A DNA stretch of 64,000 bases from an uncultured Eubacterium sp. (GTDB lineage Bacteria; Bacillota; Clostridia; Lachnospirales; Lachnospiraceae). The stretch lies in contig URKY01000005.1 in NCBI GenBank assembly GCA_900548465.1, positions 1-64,000 on the forward strand, read 5' to 3'. The notes below the pieces were generated by a model, which did no database searches, was not told where the DNA came from, and saw only the letters and a list, made by a program, of their open reading frames with translations. Shown here piece by piece: positions 1 to 8,995 of this stretch; positions within the stretch are counted from its first letter, which is position 1; each line of letters begins with the position of its first letter. Both the position numbers and the translations under genes were made by a program.

Positions 1-441
1 AAACAGGAAGAAAAAGTATTATATACAACAAAAAGTGAGGAAACCGGCACTAGTGGAAAGTATTCAGGAGATAAAAAAAGTAATCCCGCCTTTAATGAAG
101 AACTTCCACAGGCATTTGATATTGGTGAGTCTAATGAAGAATATCAGCAGGATGGATATTATGTTGATACAATAAAGATAGAGAGTATTGACAAAAAAGA
201 TGTTCTTGTTATTAAAGGTAATCTGCGTATTTTAGATGAAATGGGAAATGTTGAAAAAGAAGTAAAAAGACTTGAATTATATTTTGCAGATGACTTTCAG
301 TTTTTTACTCCGGGACTAGGGGACTTTGTGACAAAGAAAGAGTGCAAAGAGTATTTAGAAGCTGATGGTTATAAGACACCGACATCATTTACGGCAAAAG
401 TTAAGGATGGAAAAGTTACTTATTTAAGCTATAGCGATTAA
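1..441 (+). CDS. Hypothetical protein, 3' end (5' truncated by window edge)
   Basis: The frame is open from the first base of the window to the TAA at 439-441, so this is the last 146 codons of a longer gene. The ATG at 241 lies inside it and has no ribosome site. The visible N-terminal part is low-complexity and polar (Lys, Glu, Ser, Thr, Asn), typical of the linker behind a lipoprotein or membrane anchor. After it comes a short globular segment with alternating beta-strand-like sequence ending in YLSYSD. No family is recognised. It ends 44 bases before the GH13-like gene on the same strand, so the two may be cotranscribed. Export is an inference from the linker only. Confidence 0.6.
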   Translation, partial: KQEEKVLYTTKSEETGTSGKYSGDKKSNPAFNEELPQAFDIGESNEEYQQDGYYVDTIKIESIDKKDVLVIKGNLRILDEMGNVEKEVKRLELYFADDFQFFTPGLGDFVTKKECKEYLEADGYKTPTSFTAKVKDGKVTYLSYSD

Positions 442-485
442 TTAGTGGTAAAACACATAAGGCAGAGGCGTGAAAGGAAGACATC

Positions 486-2324
486 ATGGAGACAAATGGT
501 ATTAAAGGAATGAAAATTTATAGGGGAAATCCACTGGTTATGGGAGCAACTGTAGTTGGTGATTCGGTGAATTTTGCCATAACGGCAAAGTTAGGCAGTA
601 AGTGCGAGCTGGTACTTTATAAAAAAGGAGAAAACAAGGAAGCAGTACGAATTCCTTTTGAAAGCTCTCAGGTAATCGGAAATGTATATGCAATGAGTGT
701 TACGGGACTGGATTACGAAAAATATGATTACAATTTTTCGGTAAACGGAGAAATTATAACGGATAAATATGCAAAATCACTTTCAGGAAAGAAACAGTGG
801 GGGGAAGCAAGCGAAAACCTTAAGGCAAGTATTGTAAACGATGAGTATGACTGGCAGGAGGATGCACCTCTGAATGTTCCATATAGCGATACCATTATGT
901 ATAGACTGCATGTAAGGGGATTTACAAAACATTCAAGTTCAAAGGTAAAGCATAAAGGAACCTACTTAGGTATTGTGGACAAAATTCCATATTTAAAAGA
1001 ATTGGGTATTACAATGATTGAACTTATGCCTGCCTACGAATTTAATGAGATAAAAAAACAGCCGGCAACTCTAATGAAAGGGCAGTTCAGCATTGAGAGC
1101 CCTAAGTTAAATTACTGGGGATATACGGATGGTTATACCTTTGCACCAAAGGCATCTTATGCCTACTCAAATAAAATAGGTGCAGAGGTTGATGAGTTTA
1201 AGTATATGGTAAGAGAATTACATAAAAACGGTATAGAAATATCCATGGAATTCTTTTTCCCTGTGGGAACTAATCCAAAGGAAATTCTTGACTGTCTTCA
1301 TTACTGGGTTATGGAATATCATATTGACGGAATTCATGCCAACTGTGAAGAGGCTGTAATGAGAATGATTCAGACTGATAATCTTTTGGCAACAACAAAG
1401 ATATTTACATATAGCTTTGCGGCAGATACAGATTTTTATAATGCATGGGGAGAAACAAGAAATCTTGCAAACTTTAATGATGATTTTATGGTGGCAGCCA
1501 GAAGATTCATTAAAGGTGATGAAGACATGCTAAATACAATGGCATACAAGATAAAGGCAAACCCTCCGGGAGCAGCCGTTGTTAATTATGTGGCAAATCA
1601 TAACAGTTTTACGTTGTATGATGCAGTATCATATGACAGAAAATACAATGAATTAAATGGTGAAAATAACAGGGACGGTGCAGTTTATAACTACAGCTGG
1701 AACTGTGGAGCAGAAGGCGATACAAGAAAACGTAAGATTATGGATCTTAGAAAGAAGCAGATAAAAAATGCTTTAAGTCTTGTACTTTTAAGTCAGGGTG
1801 TTCCGATGATTTATGCTGGAGATGAAATGTGCAATTCACAAAAAGGAAATAATAATCCTTATTGTCTTGACAATGAAATTTCATGGACTAATTGGAATAC
1901 AACAAGAATTGCAAAAGAAATTTTTGAATTTACAAAGCAGTTGATTAAATTTAGAAAAGAACACAAGGTACTTCATTTGTCAAAGGAGACAAGACAGATG
2001 GATTACAGAGGCTATGGCCTGCCTGACATGTCATATCACGGAACTAAAGCCTGGTATGCCGATTTCAGTCATTTTAACAGACATTTTTCTGCTATGTATT
2101 GCGGAAAATATGCGTTGGAAGATGGTTGTGAGGAAGAGCCGGATATTTATATTGCATACAATATGTATTGGGAAAAACTGGAATTTGGAGTTCCTTCAGC
2201 CAGAAGTAAGAAAAAGTGGAGAGTGGCATTTTCCACGGACAACACGCAGGAACCGGAAGATATTGACAGAGTATATAATGCACCGGGAAGAAGTATTACA
2301 GTGTTGGTTAGTGAGAAAAAATAA
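486..2324 (+). CDS. GH13 debranching-enzyme-like protein with degenerate active site
   Basis: A 612-residue protein of the glycogen debranching/pullulanase type of alpha-amylase family. An N-terminal CBM48-like domain (about residues 10-110, beginning RGNPLVMGATVV) precedes the barrel (about 140-500, with LNYWGYT and a typical SQGVPMIYAGDEM segment near 435-450). The family's four catalytic motifs are all altered. The Asn-His of motif I is replaced in SMEFFFPVG (about 252). The nucleophile motif GFRFD reads GIHAN (about 280). The general-acid region is KIFTYSFAADTD, with no Glu. Motif IV reads NHNSF instead of NHDSF (about 370). The fold is therefore probably kept but hydrolysis lost; a glycan-binding or regulatory role is inferred. 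The ATG at 486 follows AAGGAAG. No lesion interrupts the frame. Confidence 0.8.
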   Translation: METNGIKGMKIYRGNPLVMGATVVGDSVNFAITAKLGSKCELVLYKKGENKEAVRIPFESSQVIGNVYAMSVTGLDYEKYDYNFSVNGEIITDKYAKSLSGKKQWGEASENLKASIVNDEYDWQEDAPLNVPYSDTIMYRLHVRGFTKHSSSKVKHKGTYLGIVDKIPYLKELGITMIELMPAYEFNEIKKQPATLMKGQFSIESPKLNYWGYTDGYTFAPKASYAYSNKIGAEVDEFKYMVRELHKNGIEISMEFFFPVGTNPKEILDCLHYWVMEYHIDGIHANCEEAVMRMIQTDNLLATTKIFTYSFAADTDFYNAWGETRNLANFNDDFMVAARRFIKGDEDMLNTMAYKIKANPPGAAVVNYVANHNSFTLYDAVSYDRKYNELNGENNRDGAVYNYSWNCGAEGDTRKRKIMDLRKKQIKNALSLVLLSQGVPMIYAGDEMCNSQKGNNNPYCLDNEISWTNWNTTRIAKEIFEFTKQLIKFRKEHKVLHLSKETRQMDYRGYGLPDMSYHGTKAWYADFSHFNRHFSAMYCGKYALEDGCEEEPDIYIAYNMYWEKLEFGVPSARSKKKWRVAFSTDNTQEPEDIDRVYNAPGRSITVLVSEKK

Positions 2325-2352
2325 ATTTTATAAAAAATAATGGAGTTAAAAG

Positions 2353-3120
2353 TTGAGCGGTGAAGTTGTAGAAAAGGGCATTGAAAAATATATTAATCTT
2401 AAAAAATGGGGATTAACATCCTTTGAATTAAAGATTATAGCAATGGTTTTAATGGTAATGGATCATTTTGCAATATTCTTTCTGGTAAATCACCAAAGAC
2501 TATATTTAATTTTTAGGGGAGCAGGGAGACTTAGCTTCCCAATTTTCTGCTTTTTGCTTGTGGAAGGATTTTATTACACAAAAAACAGATTGAAGCATGG
2601 CATTTTGTTAGGTGCTTTTGCATTAATTTCTGAAATTCCATATAACATGCTATATGGAAAAATATTCTATTTAGATAAACAAAACGTAATGTTAGCATTA
2701 TTTATTGGCTATATGGTTATCTGGGGATTAGATTCTGTTGCCGCATACAGGGTTAATTATCCTAAAAAGCTGATAAACAAAGTTAGTGTTCTATATTTAA
2801 ATATTGTTTTGGAAGTTGCCATTATGGTAGTTGGCTTTGCCGGAGCATACTTTTTAAGAGTGTCTTATTCATATGGTGCAGTAATGCTTATTGTATGTTT
2901 CTATGGATTAAGAGGAAAGCATTTTGCCACAGCACTTTCAAATATTGCTTTTAACTGTGGAATGTTTCCGTTAGGTCTGCAATGGATTGGTGCTTTTAGT
3001 GTTATTCCAATTGAGTTATATAATGGAAAACCTGGAAAGCATAAAGCAAAGTATTTCTTTTATATATTTTATCCTGCCCATATTTTATTTATGGCACTGA
3101 TAAAAATATTTATCTTATAA
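2353..3120 (+). CDS. TraX family integral membrane protein
   Basis: A 255-residue multi-spanning membrane protein. It carries hallmarks of the TraX family: the early segment with LMVMDHFAIFF, then AGRLSFPIFCFLLVEGF and SEIPYNMLYG, and a C-terminal HxxKAKYFFYIFYPAHI-type stretch. TraX of the F plasmid acetylates pilin, but chromosomal Firmicute members have no established function and probably act as membrane acyltransferase-like proteins. The start is TTG at 2353, with a TGGAG ribosome site at 2341-2345. It follows the GH13-like gene by 28 bases and probably shares its transcript. Confidence 0.8.
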   Translation: MSGEVVEKGIEKYINLKKWGLTSFELKIIAMVLMVMDHFAIFFLVNHQRLYLIFRGAGRLSFPIFCFLLVEGFYYTKNRLKHGILLGAFALISEIPYNMLYGKIFYLDKQNVMLALFIGYMVIWGLDSVAAYRVNYPKKLINKVSVLYLNIVLEVAIMVVGFAGAYFLRVSYSYGAVMLIVCFYGLRGKHFATALSNIAFNCGMFPLGLQWIGAFSVIPIELYNGKPGKHKAKYFFYIFYPAHILFMALIKIFIL

Positions 3121-3235
3121 TTTCACGTAAAAATAAAAAATGAATCCCTTTTATATAATTTAATTACTTATACCGGGGAAAAAATGGATTTATACTTTCT
3201 TTATCAATTATAAAAAAATAAAAGGAGGAAAATTG

Positions 3236-5176
3236 GTGAGAAAGTATTTATTTAAAAAAGTGAGCGGAATTGTTTTGTCAGCTGCAATGGTAATTTCGAC
3301 TATGGGAATTACTACATATAGCATGAACAAAGTGGTAAATGCAGCACCAACTACATCATCTACATTAGTGTGGAGTGATGAGTTTAATGGCAATTCAATC
3401 GACACATCAAAATGGGGGTATGAAATCGGAACAGGTTCAAATGGCTGGGGTAATAATGAACAGCAATATTATACGAATAGAAGTGACAATGCATATGTAT
3501 CGGGTGGAGCATTGCATATAAGAGCAAAAAGAGAATCATATGGTGGAAGAAATTATACATCTGCCAGACTTAACACTAACGGTAAGTTTACATTTACTTA
3601 TGGATATGTTGAAGCAAGATTGGCATTACCTTCAAATCAGGGAATCTGGCCGGCATTCTGGATGCTTGGAGCAAACATTGGAAGCGTAGGTTGGCCATCA
3701 TGTGGAGAAATCGACATTATGGAGGCTATTAATGCTGAAAATAAAACATATGGAACATGTCATTGGAATGCCAATGGACATGCAGAATATGGAAAATCAA
3801 CATCAAATTTTGATATTACGCAATATCACACATATGGTTTGCAATGGGATAATCAGTATATTAGATTTTTTATAGATGGAAATAAATTCTACGAAATGAA
3901 CATAGCAAATAATACAGGTGATACAGATGAGTTCCATAGACCATTCTATCTTTTGCTGAACGTGGCAGTAGGTGGCAACTGGCCGGGATTTTCTATTAAT
4001 GACAGTGCATTTCCACAGGAAATGAAAGTGGATTATGTAAGGGTATATCAGGAAAATCCTTCATATACAAGTTCTTCATCTTCAAATGTTGATGGAAACA
4101 CAGGAGGAAATACAGGAGGAAATACGGGAGGTTCTTCCAGTGGCTCTACAGGAGGAAGTTCATCAACACCTTCAGGTGGAATGGGAATGAGTTATGCCGG
4201 TGCCGGTTCTGCAACAGCATATGTTAATGATTCTTCATGGACAGATATTCATTATTCAGTTAATGGTGGAGGACAGCAGAATGTCAGAATGACACAGTCC
4301 GGAAGCAAGGCAACATATACAATCAATGGACTTACTTCAGGTGATACAGTAAAGTACTGGTTTACTTACTGCAATACATCAGGAAATACAAAGGACACGG
4401 AAGCTTATACATATACTCATAATTCGGGAAGTTCATCAGGCGGAAATAAAGGTTCTTCAGGAAACAAAAATGGTAATGTTAACACAGCATCAGGTGATGT
4501 TACGATTTATCAGGATATTAATTATGGTGGACGTCAGGCATCCCTTGGAGTGGGAAGTTATAATTTAGCATCTCTTAAGGCTAAGGGATTTAAAAATGAT
4601 GACATGACATCATTAAAAGTTCCTTTTGGTTATAAGGTTACTATATACTGGGATGATAATTTCCGTGGAAAATCAAAGGTTATAACAAGTGATACAAGTT
4701 ATATTGGAAACGAATGGAATGACCAGATGTCTTCTATCAAGGTTGAGAAAGCAAGATATAGAGTTGTGAATAAACACAGCGGATTATGCCTTGATGTTGC
4801 AGGTGCAAATAAGTCAAATGGCACGAATGTGCAGCAGTGTCAGGCAAACGGAAATTTAGCTCAGGCATGGGAAGTTGACTTTAATAAAGATGATTCAACA
4901 TATGTCCTTAAGAGTGCGTTGACAGGAAAGGCTCTTGATATGGGCGGCTGGTCAAGGGATAACGGCGGAAATGCAATTGTATGGGATAATAATAACACTA
5001 ACAACCAGAGATGGTACATTACGGAAGTTGGAGGTGGATATTCATTCCTTATAAATAAGCACAGCAATAAGTCATTGGAGGTTGCAGGCTGGTCTACTTC
5101 AAACGGTGGAAATGTCCAACAGTGGGATTATTTTGCTCAGGCAAATCAGCAGTGGAAATTTGAACTTATTAATTAA
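3236..5176 (+). CDS. Secreted GH16 endo-beta-1,3-glucanase with CBM56-like, crystallin-like and CBM13 domains
   Basis: A secreted enzyme predicted to cut beta-1,3 or mixed-linkage glucans (laminarin, fungal or cereal glucan). A signal peptide ends near residue 38 (VNAAP). The GH16 domain spans about 42-275 and holds the catalytic signature EIDIME near 157-162 (nucleophile and acid/base Glu). A Gly/Ser/Thr linker (about 285-320) leads to a CBM56-like beta-1,3-glucan-binding module (about 320-400), then a beta/gamma-crystallin-like domain (about 420-505) and a C-terminal ricin-type CBM13 with three QxW motifs (QAW, QRW, QQW). AGGAGG at 3223-3228 is 7 bases from the GTG at 3236 but only 4 from the in-frame TTG at 3233, so GTG is preferred. 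The gene has its own terminator at 5199-5238. Confidence 0.92.
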   Translation: MRKYLFKKVSGIVLSAAMVISTMGITTYSMNKVVNAAPTTSSTLVWSDEFNGNSIDTSKWGYEIGTGSNGWGNNEQQYYTNRSDNAYVSGGALHIRAKRESYGGRNYTSARLNTNGKFTFTYGYVEARLALPSNQGIWPAFWMLGANIGSVGWPSCGEIDIMEAINAENKTYGTCHWNANGHAEYGKSTSNFDITQYHTYGLQWDNQYIRFFIDGNKFYEMNIANNTGDTDEFHRPFYLLLNVAVGGNWPGFSINDSAFPQEMKVDYVRVYQENPSYTSSSSSNVDGNTGGNTGGNTGGSSSGSTGGSSSTPSGGMGMSYAGAGSATAYVNDSSWTDIHYSVNGGGQQNVRMTQSGSKATYTINGLTSGDTVKYWFTYCNTSGNTKDTEAYTYTHNSGSSSGGNKGSSGNKNGNVNTASGDVTIYQDINYGGRQASLGVGSYNLASLKAKGFKNDDMTSLKVPFGYKVTIYWDDNFRGKSKVITSDTSYIGNEWNDQMSSIKVEKARYRVVNKHSGLCLDVAGANKSNGTNVQQCQANGNLAQAWEVDFNKDDSTYVLKSALTGKALDMGGWSRDNGGNAIVWDNNNTNNQRWYITEVGGGYSFLINKHSNKSLEVAGWSTSNGGNVQQWDYFAQANQQWKFELIN

Positions 5177-5198
5177 AAAATAAAAATAAAATATTTTT

Positions 5199-5238
5199 AA
5201 AAAGTCTGTTATGGAATTACTCTGTAACAGACTTTTTT
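5199..5238 (+). terminator. Intrinsic terminator after GH16 gene
   Basis: Perfect 13-bp arms (AAAAAGTCTGTTA at 5199-5211 and its complement at 5225-5237) enclose a 13-base loop, and the right arm ends in a T6 run. It lies 22 bases after the glucanase stop codon. Confidence 0.85.
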
Positions 5239-5374
5239 AGTAGCAGTTTTGTGATGGAACAGAAATAGAGATGCATTATTTGAATGGTTACAGAATAGTT
5301 AATAGTAACTACTAAAAATATAATACCTGTGCTATATTATAAAGAGTTGAGACTGGAATTTAGGAGATAATAAA

Positions 5375-7483
5375 ATGAAAATAAAACCGGCGTATACATT
5401 AAAGAAATATAAAAGAGAAAATTTGATAAAGGATATTTTTACGGGAATTATAATTATGGCTGTGTCAATTCCTATTTCTATGGGCTATGCACAGATTGCA
5501 GGACTTCCGGCAGTGTACGGATTATATGGCTCGGTTTTTCCAATTATAATTTTTGCACTTTTTTCTACATCCCCTCAGTTTATATTTGGAGTAGATGCGG
5601 CACCTGCAGCACTTGTGGGAGCAGCCTTAGTGAGCCTTAATATTACAGGCGGTTCTAAAGAGGCGATGGCAGTAGTGCCGGTAATTACATTTTTGGTGGC
5701 AGTATGGCTTCTGGCTTTTTATTTTATGAAAGCAGGGAAACTGGTTAATTATATTTCCGCACCTGTTATGGGGGGATTTATAACGGGAATATGCACAACT
5801 ATTATTCTGATGCAGGTGCCTAAAATTATGGGAGGAACATCGGGAACGGGAGAACTGCCGGAACTTATAAGCCATATTGCGGAAACTGCGAAGGACATTA
5901 ATATGCCCTCTGTTTATATAGGAGTTGTGGCACTGATTATTTTACTTGTTTCAAAAAGAATAATGTCTAAATTTCCTATGGCAGTTGTTCTTATGGCAGT
6001 AGGTGTTTTGATGACAAAATTTACAGCCTTAAAGCAGTGGGGCGTTAAAACTCTTGACACTGTAACACCGGGACTTCCAACATGGAAAGTTCCGGATTTT
6101 GGTGCATTTCCACTGAAAGACTTAATTGTGATAAGTCTTTCAGTGGCAGTTGTAATTATGGCTGAGACTTTGTTAGCGGAAAATAGTTTTGCACAGAAAA
6201 ACGGATATAGAATAAATGACAACCAGGAAATACTGGCATTTTCCCTTGGAAATTTTTTGGCGGCTTTCACAGGATGCTGCCCTATTAATGGTTCCGTTTC
6301 AAGAACTGCAATGGGAGAACAATATCAGGGAAAAACACAGTTAACAGGTATTGTAGCAGGTCTTTCCATGATGATTCTGCTTTTGTGTGGCACAGGATTT
6401 ATCGGGTATTTACCTGTGCCAATTCTGACAGCCATAGTAATTTCAGCTTTAATAGGTGCAACGGAATTTGATTTGGCAGTAAGATTATGGAAAGTTAGTC
6501 GTACGGAATGTCTTATTTTTGTTGGGGCATTTATGGGGGTATTGATGCTTGGCACCATCAATGGTGTTTTGATTGGCATTATACTTTCATTTACTGAAAT
6601 GATTATTAGGACAGCAAAACCTGCAAGATGTTTTCTTGGAATACAGCCGGGACACAGACATTTTAGAGACCTAAAAGAGGGAAGGCAGATTCATGCAGTA
6701 AAAGGTGTTATTATTTATAGATTTAGCAGTAATTTGTTTTTTGCAAATATTCAGACTTTGCAACGTGACATTGAAGATGCAATAAATGATGATACAAAGG
6801 CCGTGATAATTGATGCCAGTGCAGTTGGAAGTATTGACATAACAGCAGCAGACGGTCTTAAAATCCTACATAAATCTCTGGAAGAAAAGGGGATTCGTTT
6901 TTATATGACTGAACATATTGCCGGTGTTAATGAGCAGTTAAGAAAACTTGGACTTGGTTATATGATTGAAAATGGAAATGTAAGACGAACCATTCATGTG
7001 GCTTTAAAAGATATGGGAATTAACAGACCTTATCCGTTGGAAGGTGATGTGGAGAATGAGCAACTTACACCTTCAAGAAAACGTGTGGATAACAGAGTTC
7101 AGGAATTTGTTTGGGCTTTTGGAAACGAAAGCGAAAAAGAAATTGAAAATCAGATTATCTTACAAATCAAACAATTGAAAGAGTCTGGTGATGTGGAAAA
7201 ACTTTTCCATGGAAGCTGGTCCCACATGGATGCATTTGATGAGGACGAGTGGCTTGAACATCTTGAAGAGCATCTAAAAGAAATTGTAAATATTTCAGGC
7301 AAAGATGAAAAAGATATTGCTAAGCGATTTGAAGAACATAGAAAAGAAATTCACAATCGCATACATAAGGAGCATCCGGAGCTGGCAGAACGCTTTAAGG
7401 AGCGCAGACATATTTTAGATGAACACCTCAAAAAGCGCCACCCGGAAGTGTATGATTTGATAGTTAGTATTAGGGAAAAATAA
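5375..7483 (+). CDS. SulP family anion transporter with STAS domain and charged C-terminal extension
   Basis: A 702-residue SLC26/SulP-type inorganic anion transporter (sulfate, bicarbonate or similar; substrate not predictable). The membrane domain (about 20-420) begins with the conserved SIPISMGYAQIAGLPAVYGLY segment and holds the NGSVSRTA motif near 310. A STAS domain follows (about 440-555, with the IDASAVGSIDITAADGL segment). The last 140 or so residues are not part of the usual SulP-STAS layout. They are strongly charged and helical, rich in Glu, Lys, Arg and His (for example HLEEHLKE and KERRHILDEHLKKRHPE). The start ATG follows TTTAGGAGA. The gene converges on luxS, with only 5 bases between the stop codons. 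Confidence 0.9.
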   Translation: MKIKPAYTLKKYKRENLIKDIFTGIIIMAVSIPISMGYAQIAGLPAVYGLYGSVFPIIIFALFSTSPQFIFGVDAAPAALVGAALVSLNITGGSKEAMAVVPVITFLVAVWLLAFYFMKAGKLVNYISAPVMGGFITGICTTIILMQVPKIMGGTSGTGELPELISHIAETAKDINMPSVYIGVVALIILLVSKRIMSKFPMAVVLMAVGVLMTKFTALKQWGVKTLDTVTPGLPTWKVPDFGAFPLKDLIVISLSVAVVIMAETLLAENSFAQKNGYRINDNQEILAFSLGNFLAAFTGCCPINGSVSRTAMGEQYQGKTQLTGIVAGLSMMILLLCGTGFIGYLPVPILTAIVISALIGATEFDLAVRLWKVSRTECLIFVGAFMGVLMLGTINGVLIGIILSFTEMIIRTAKPARCFLGIQPGHRHFRDLKEGRQIHAVKGVIIYRFSSNLFFANIQTLQRDIEDAINDDTKAVIIDASAVGSIDITAADGLKILHKSLEEKGIRFYMTEHIAGVNEQLRKLGLGYMIENGNVRRTIHVALKDMGINRPYPLEGDVENEQLTPSRKRVDNRVQEFVWAFGNESEKEIENQIILQIKQLKESGDVEKLFHGSWSHMDAFDEDEWLEHLEEHLKEIVNISGKDEKDIAKRFEEHRKEIHNRIHKEHPELAERFKERRHILDEHLKKRHPEVYDLIVSIREK

Positions 7484-7488
7484 ATAAA

Positions 7489-7968
7489 TCAGTCAGGATA
7501 TGTCAGACGCTCGTCAGTAATGTTCTGAAGAACTTCTGTGTAATATTTATTGCAGATGTACTTTGCCATATTAAGGTTCATGTCTAAATAATTGCCGCAA
7601 TCCTTTGCGCAGGCACCGGGAACATCACCCTCGAAATTTCTCATAAAATCAAACATTTCCTTCATCAAATCAACAATATCTTTTGACTCGTAATCCCCTG
7701 CTAAAACTAAATAGAAACCTGTTCTACATCCCATTGGTCCAAAGTAAATTGTTTTGTTGGAAAAATCCTTATGATTTCTCAAAAATGTAGCACCAAGATG
7801 TTCAATAGTGTGAACTTCTGCGGTATTCATAACCGGTTCAAAGTTAGGTCTTGTCATTCTGATATCGAAAGTTGTAATAGTATTATCTCCAACTTTGTCT
7901 TTTCTTGAAACATATACTCCCGGTAATAGTTTCAAATGGTCTATTGTAAAACTTGCAATTTTTTCCAT
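7489..7968 (-). CDS. luxS: S-ribosylhomocysteine lyase LuxS
   Basis: A 159-residue enzyme that splits S-ribosylhomocysteine into homocysteine and DPD, the precursor of autoinducer-2, as part of the activated methyl cycle. The metal site is visible as HTIEH (His53, His57) and Cys124 in AKDCGNY; Cys81 in GPMGCRTG matches the catalytic cysteine. Length is normal for the family. AGGAGG lies just upstream of the ATG at 7968. No methyl-cycle partner such as pfs or metK is adjacent. Confidence 0.97.
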   Translation of the reverse strand: MEKIASFTIDHLKLLPGVYVSRKDKVGDNTITTFDIRMTRPNFEPVMNTAEVHTIEHLGATFLRNHKDFSNKTIYFGPMGCRTGFYLVLAGDYESKDIVDLMKEMFDFMRNFEGDVPGACAKDCGNYLDMNLNMAKYICNKYYTEVLQNITDERLTYPD

Positions 7969-8004
7969 AGCATGCCTCCTGAAAAATATTAAATTTCTAG
8001 AAAT

Positions 8005-8033
8005 ATATTAAATAATTGTATGAGAAAAATCAA
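8005..8033 (-). promoter_or_regulatory. Possible luxS promoter
   Basis: On the minus strand TTGATT (8033-8028) and TAATAT (8010-8005) are 17 bases apart, 36 bases upstream of the luxS start codon. The -10 match is weak and the region is very AT-rich, so this is tentative. Confidence 0.3.
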
Positions 8034-8186
8034 CAAAAAGATAGCGTGATAAGTTTCTAAAATCATATTGATGAAATATATTATTGATAAAATAGAATAT
8101 GGCAACCCAAAGCTTATATAGAATCATAAAGCACTATCATATAACATAAAACATATATCGTTTTGATGCTTATTTGATGTAAACAT

Positions 8187-8198
8187 TTGGTATACCAA
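8187..8198. promoter_or_regulatory. 12-bp perfect palindrome upstream of lipoprotein gene
   Basis: TTGGTATACCAA is a perfect 12-bp palindrome 32 bases before the lipoprotein start codon, where an operator could lie. No convincing -35/-10 pair was found around it, so a regulatory role is a guess. Confidence 0.25.
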
Positions 8199-8229
8199 CA
8201 ACAATTAATATATTATGGAGGTTTTAAGG

Positions 8230-8679
8230 ATGAAAAGGATTTTCATAGGCTTAGTTCTAACAACTATATCAATTATTTTGATTGCATGTAAAAATGATGG
8301 TGTGCAACAGAAAAGTACAACAGTAAAAAAGCAAGTAATAACAGTGACTGAAAATAGTAGTATTACATCGGATGCTACAAATACTAAAGAAAACTACAAT
8401 TCAATGCATAAAGACAACAGCAACACAAGGAAAACAACATGTACAGATAATAGTCAAACAATAAAATCAGCATATTCTGATGAACAAATTAATGAAGCAA
8501 AAAAAGTCGCAATAAACTATTATAAAAATTTTCCGCATAAGTTGAAAAACTTAAAGTTTAAAAAAGTCGAAGGCAAAAAAGTAATGTTTCAAATATACGA
8601 TGAAACTAATCAGGCTACCAGAGCAATATATTTGAAATTACAAAATGGTAAATGGAAAGTTACTAATGAGGGATATTAA
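8230..8679 (+). CDS. Small putative lipoprotein
   Basis: A 149-residue protein with a lipoprotein signal peptide whose lipobox is LIAC (Cys about residue 18). A Ser/Thr/Asn-rich linker (about 20-80) precedes a C-terminal domain (about 82-149). That domain starts with an amphipathic helix (EQINEAKKVAINYYKNF) followed by beta strands ending LKLQNGKWKVTNEGY, a pattern like NTF2-type or small secreted domains. No family is recognised. The ATG at 8230 has GGAGG at 8217-8221, 8 bases away. The upstream in-frame ATG at 8215 overlaps that site and is rejected. Another small exported protein gene follows at 8996. Confidence 0.75.
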   Translation: MKRIFIGLVLTTISIILIACKNDGVQQKSTTVKKQVITVTENSSITSDATNTKENYNSMHKDNSNTRKTTCTDNSQTIKSAYSDEQINEAKKVAINYYKNFPHKLKNLKFKKVEGKKVMFQIYDETNQATRAIYLKLQNGKWKVTNEGY

Positions 8680-8750
8680 TTTGAATATGTTGGCTTAGCT
8701 TTTGTTCACGATTGCATCGGTGAATTAATGAGTTTTGAGTAAAATAAAAG

Positions 8751-8789
8751 TGGCAACCAAAATCAAATATAAAATTGTAAAGGGTTGCC
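8751..8789. repeat. 39-bp direct repeat with inverted ends, copy 1
   Basis: The copy starts TGGCAACCAAAATC and ends GGTTGCC. Its ends are complementary (7 bp), so the unit can form a hairpin with an AT-rich loop. It matches copy 2 at 8835-8873 at 36 of 39 positions. It lies in the 316-base gap between two small exported protein genes; the rest of that gap shows no coding sign. Confidence 0.8.
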
Positions 8790-8834
8790 CAATATAGAAA
8801 AATATCAAAGTCAAAAACAAAATGAATGATAAGG

Positions 8835-8873
8835 TGGCAACCAAAATCAAATATAAAATTACAAAAGGTTGCC
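8835..8873. repeat. 39-bp direct repeat with inverted ends, copy 2
   Basis: Second copy, beginning 84 bases after the start of copy 1. Its ends TGGCAACC and GGTTGCCA pair over 8 bp when the base at 8874 is included. No T-run follows either copy, so they do not look like ordinary terminators. Confidence 0.8.
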
Positions 8874-8995
8874 AAATTCCTAAAAATACCGACACAATAC
8901 TAGATATTATAAGAATAATGTTTACGATATGATGTTTGTATAGTAAGATTATGAATATAGAATATCGTAAAATAATTATTTTGGGAGGAAACTTG

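Noticed and set aside
8101..8108. Third copy of the GGCAACC repeat
   Set aside because: Only GGCAACCC matches; the rest of the 39-bp unit is absent.
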